A stretch of DNA of 64,000 bases, from NCBI GenBank assembly GCA_032209605.1, contig JASFXZ010000008.1, forward strand, positions 6,448,001 through 6,512,000, written 5' to 3'. The notes beneath the pieces were generated by a model, which was not told the DNA's origin, searched no databases, and saw only the letters and a program-made list of their open reading frames with translations. The position numbers were made by a program, and so were the translations under genes. Shown here one piece after another: positions 54,101-60,100 of the stretch (position 1 is its first letter; each line of letters opens with the position of its first letter). Source of the stretch: Mactromeris polynyma. Taxonomy: Eukaryota; Mollusca; Bivalvia; Venerida; Mactridae.

Positions 54101-57100
54101 GGTCTGTTATTAAAAACTTGTGGAGCAAATTACTAATACAGTTGATGGATGATTTTCATGAAACTTCACACAAATACTCTACATGTTGAGTTGTAGTGTG
54201 TGACATAAATGTTTTTGATCACATTCAAGATGGCCGACATGTGGCCAACTCGCATTTTCTTAAAAATAAGTCTGACAAAGCGATATTGTGGGGGTATTAA
54301 TCGCTTTCAGTGATAGCTCTAATTGAACCAAATTGTCCAGTGCTAGCTGCAAATGAATTTGATTAAAATAAGGAAGATTAGAAAAGGTGACAGTTGCTAT
54401 CAATGATCACATTTACTTGTTAATTACCTGTTAGTTGTTAACTTATCTGACCTGTTGATTTGATTTCCAGATTGTAGGCACAGTTCTTGGTGGGAATACA
54501 TTTGATGTAACTAGTAACTATGTTCTTCCAAGCAGCAGTGGTAAACAAGGTTCCTATGTAGATCTTCCTGTTGGTCGTGATGCTGTCACCAAGTTGGAAT
54601 TTCAGCTTGTTGGTTCCCATCTGGCAGCAATGAGTGAAATTGAGATTTTTGTAGAGCAATCACCTGAAGAGTGGAGGTAAAAGTCAATATCTGATATTAA
54701 AGATAATGAAGCTAAGAGCATTTAAACATTTAAATATTTTTTTCAGAACAATTATTGCAGTGACCATTGCATTTGAGTTGTACTAAACATTTAAATATTT
54801 TTTTCAGAACAATTATTGCAGTGACCATTGCATTTGAGTTGTACTAAACATTTAAATATGTTTTCAGAACAATTATTGCAGTGACCATTGCATTAGAGTT
54901 GTACTAAACATTTAAATATTTTTAAGGAACAAATATTTGTTCATTTCTGTACTATACAAAGATTATTCGAATTCTTCACAACACCTGGATTAGGTGCTAG
55001 TATTTGTTAAGTTAGAAAGCTGGACAGCAGTCAGTGATTAATGTAAGACGTAAGAACTTCTTTCTCTATCATTGTAAAATGAGTTAGTGTCCTGTTTAAA
55101 GATTAGTCTAGGCTGAGAAATGAAGTCATCGGTAAAACATGATTGACCACCATATGATGTTTCAGATATAAACATATTGGATTGAGTGGAGCTTCAACCT
55201 GGATATTTGCTGACAACAATGAACAATTTTCATTTGATGAGATACAAATTAAAGGACATGCTCATCTTGCTGTAATGCCTAAGAATTCATTCACAGATAT
55301 AGCTTCGGTTTATGCAAAAAAGGTTACAGGTGATAAAACAGGTAAGTTAATTACATTATTTAATGATTTTAGTCATAACTAATGGAGTGAGAAACAATAT
55401 ATTATGTATGGTAATAAAAGAAAATAGTTTTGCCCAATCATCGAGTTATAATTCAATTGGGCTTGTCCTTGGCCTTTAAAAAAAATATTTCAGAATATTT
55501 TAAACCTGTTGTCTAAGAATGCTTAAATTTTGTAAACATTTTATAATATTTTATTTACTGTTTCATTTTAGGATATTTGCATATTGGCTATAATCAGAAC
55601 TTACGGATCAACAAGACTGCTTACGATGTACCATTTAGCGCACATGTTTATGAGAAAGGTCACATAAGCTATCCACCAAGAACATTTTTCTTCAAAACAA
55701 AACTGTTTTCATCTGGAAAGGTACATAAGATACTGATCAAACAGGCATTGAGTTGAAGGGTAGAGCACCTAAGTCTTGATTTAAAGGTTGTTAGTTAAAG
55801 TCCTGTGTGAAGTGGGGTTTAATAACAAACTTCCCAATCCCTAAATTTGGCGCTAGTACTTGTTAGTGACATGGGAACCATTCATGGAGAGTGATTAGTA
55901 TACATGGAAAGAACTTGTTTAATGATCGATATAAAACAGTGTAAACTAAATTGAACAATTTTATTATGCACTTAATGTGTATTTTATGAACCATTGTAGA
56001 AAAAACAAATATTGTTGCTTTATATTTCTTAATAAAATGTTGAAAAATTATGTTTAATGAAATCACTATATTTGACAATGTACAAGAAACATTCATGATT
56101 GATGGTTTATCTAATATTAAAATTTGACATTAATTAAAAATGTTGCTCAAATGATTTATTATTTGTGAAGTCTAACATTATTGATTTGCTTTGGTACTCA
56201 AGAAGTGAATTTCTTTTTGCATATTCCTGTATTCCAGTCTCTAGATTTATTCATATGATATCACAAACATGACAAATTTTCACTCCTACTTCACTGTAGG
56301 TATCAGGTATAGAGGACCTCTATGTATTCAAACAAGGTGTTGTATCCATAGATAAAAATGGTAGCTTGGCGACAAACCATTCACCTGCTGTTTTATCCTT
56401 GAAAACACTTCATGTTCAAGAAGCAGGAACATTTGAACTGAAATCGTTCACTTCAATGGATAAATTTACCATCGATGCCACCAACATTTCTGTAAGTATT
56501 TGTTTGAATAAATTCAATTTACATTACTTTTCATGTTCAGTAATCATTTATTATAACACTGTATTATTATACAGCTGTCTATGAGCTGTTATGAAAGAAA
56601 TATACAGTGGACTCTTGTTGGTTGGAACTCGGTTGCCTCAAACCCTGAAAGACTTGAACTGAATAGCCAAATAGCACTATGGTTGTACATGTAATTCAAG
56701 CGTCAAATTTAAAAAACATACTGTAACGAACATCTGTGTAGAATAAAGTTAAGTGTGTTTTTGCTTTTAGTCTCTTACAATGTGAAGTTTCTTAATGTAT
56801 TTATCCTGTATGTTAATATGTATACTTGTGTGCATAGAACATATTTAAAACTTCATATATTGAATACAATTGGCGGTCTTGAACTTTGCTTTACTGAAAG
56901 TAATTATTGACAAATTTGAGCAAACGCCATTCTATTACATGTTCTAAAATTGAAGCAACTCATTCTCATTCTGCTTCATTAATGTTTAGGATATTGAGGT
57001 TGAATGAATAGTTTAATGTTTAAAAGTAATGTTATGCATTTTTTTTGTCATTTTCCTAACAAATTTATTTCACATAGTTGATTCATCAATAAAGGTGTGC

Positions 57101-60100
57101 TATCAAGGAATGCTCTTCTGTACCAAACCAGTTTAATCGGTCTGTAACATGATAAAACCTGATTTTAGTTCAACATTGGGATGATCTTATTAACTATGTT
57201 AGAGTGAGTGGAAAAATTGTCTTTTATCTAGAGTTTTTTGTACTCTGCTATTTATCAGAATTGTATGTTTTTGGCAGTTTAATGAATTTTTCTGATTTTG
57301 TCACACATTATTGTCTGTATATTTTGATAATAATTCAACCTTATCTTTTGATGTTATTGTTAGATATACGGTGGAGGTCATTTTAAAGTAAATGCTGGAT
57401 TAAAGATGACTGTACACCACTTACTAGCAATATATTCTGGTGGAAGACTTGACCTTAGTGGTGCTGGTTACCAGCCTGACACACAGCATGAGGGACCTGG
57501 TGCTGGGCTAGGTAAGTAGCTGAGCTGATGAAACTTCTTAATGACTATAGAGTATACATGTTATCTGTTTGAGTTATGCTTTTTCGGATGGTATTATTTT
57601 ACAACAAGATATTATGTAACATAATGGGCTTTGAACAATTTTCCTCTCCTTACTTCTTTCTGTGTTCTAATATGTACATTGATGTTCCTGTACTGGTAGG
57701 ATCTACATCTGGAGGTAGCGGTGGTGGTCATGGAGGCAATGGTGGTCGTGGTTCTGCTCTCACACGTGTGGGTATAGGATATGACTCCCTGTATGGGCCA
57801 ATAATTGCTGGATCTGCTGGTGGATATGGCAAATACTATGGTAAACATTGTATAATATTCATATGACATTAAGAATAATTTTCTATCATGTGAAATTAAT
57901 TATTATTATTCCTCTACAGATGCAAACTAGTCCTTTTTCCTGCTTAAAGTTCCTGATAGAAATCTTTCAAGAAGATTTAAGAGCTGTTTACTTGCATTTG
58001 TTTGAGCCCCTACTGAAAAAAGAATTCCGCAAGACATTGCATGATATAATTGATGACATTTTCTTCAAATCAACTATACATTAAGAACGATTGTGTAAAT
58101 GTGTTGTACAATTAGCCAGCTTGTTTATTCACACCTCTGTCAGCTTGATCTCCAGTTTTTCATATAGAGTGCAAACTCGCATTGGCCCATATCAAAAAGG
58201 TTTGAAGTAAAAAAAACTAAGTATCAGACTTAGAAACGTAACAATTTAATATTGCCCTATATATGTTCATCTTGCTCAGACTGAAATTTGGCATCAATAC
58301 ATTTTCTACTGTGACAAAACTGTGGACAAAGTTTCTGCTGTATAGATAATATTAGATAGAAGTTTCTGACTTAAAACATTGGTGAATATGAGCCCATATC
58401 AGCCCTTTTTGAGCTAAAACCTCTCTTTTATAACAATTTTACCTGCAGTAAGAATTTTCTATCTGCTTAATCTCATGTGAACAACAACCTCTCAACAGCT
58501 GCCAAAATGTGGGTCTCCCAAAATATGTTGCTCTGGAGAGGCTGCACTGTATTATTTGAACACTATTTCTCATGTTTACTTTTATCAAAATATGAATACA
58601 GATTCAGGTTTTTTTACAGAACTATTAAAGTCCTATTATTTTCATACAACATTGTATGAAATTTTAATCTTTTTTTTCTCCTAGGTGATTTGTATTTTGG
58701 TGATAAAGAATATGGAAATGAAGTTATCTACAAGACACTAGGCGGAGCTGGTGGTGGCTATCTAACAGTAAACAGTAGACATGTTGATATTGATGGACTT
58801 GTTGCTGCAAATGGAATAGATCCAGATGCAAGATTTGATCAAGGAGCTGGTAGGATTATATTTGATTTACTGTTAATATGGTTTTATGAAGTCTCAAAAT
58901 ATGTTTGATTTGGTGGTTTTAAAAGATTCCTTGTACATTGAATCAACATTGCTTTCATCAAGTTTGTAAATATATTCATTTGGTGGTTTCAATCATAACT
59001 AGTGAATTGATTTCCTTACAGTAATTTGATATCTCTCTACAGGTGGTGGTGCTGGAGGTTCTGTCTGGATTGTCTGTGAAGAGATTGTTGGACATGGAAC
59101 TATAACTGCTTATGGTGGTAATGGTGGTGGTGTTGTTGGACAGGCTGGAGGTGGTGGTTCTGGTGGGAGAATCTCGGTACAGTGTGATAATGTCAACAAG
59201 TTCAACATTACTATGAAAGCACATGGAGGTAATGTAGTCAGTGATGATCTGTATTAACAACATTCAAGGATTAATGCTAAGCCTGCAACACACAGAAAGT
59301 GTCGGAAGCAATATCGAGTCAAGATCTTGAATATCAGTTGTTGCAGGCTTGAAACTGTTGGGAATAATTTTTAGCTCAATTGGCAGTAAAAGCCATACAG
59401 CTAGTTAAATAATGGTTACCGTGTGCCTACCTGCCTGGTGCCTGGCATTAAAAGGATAGGAATCGGGAAGTGAGTGTGCTCAGAAAGTAGGTGTCTCATA
59501 AGTCAGAATTGGCTGGCCCTTTAAATAGGGGTGACACTATAATAAATAAACACTTTTTACATAAGAATTTGGTATAGACTTTCTGTGAACTTATCAATCA
59601 GAAAAGCTTCACCAAATTTAAATTAATTTCATTTAATGTTCTTTTGATCTATAATACTGATGTTTTTATTTGCCAGTTACAATATTCAGTATAGCTGCTA
59701 TGGGAAAACTTTCTTTCTGACTGATTGTTAATTAAAAATATTCATAATTACTGACCAGAATATGTGTATTCCGGTATATGATGTTTTATTATGTTTCATT
59801 TCTAGGAGTGAGTAACAGTGAGTCTGGTGCTGCTGGGACATCGTATCTAGAATCAGCTTATCCTAATGGTACACTGATAGTTCAGAAACTAATCATAGAC
59901 AACAATGGAAACGCTTACCCACATGCTGCAGACTACAACAATGGAGATCTGAAAAACCTTCTGAATGGGCAATACAATAACATCAGCTATGCTGGTGGTG
60001 TCACTTGGATCAAGCATGGTCACCCAACATACCACTTTAAGGAACTAGATGTCCGAGGGAATGCTCATGTTGCTATACTCAGTGATACTGACAATGAAAT

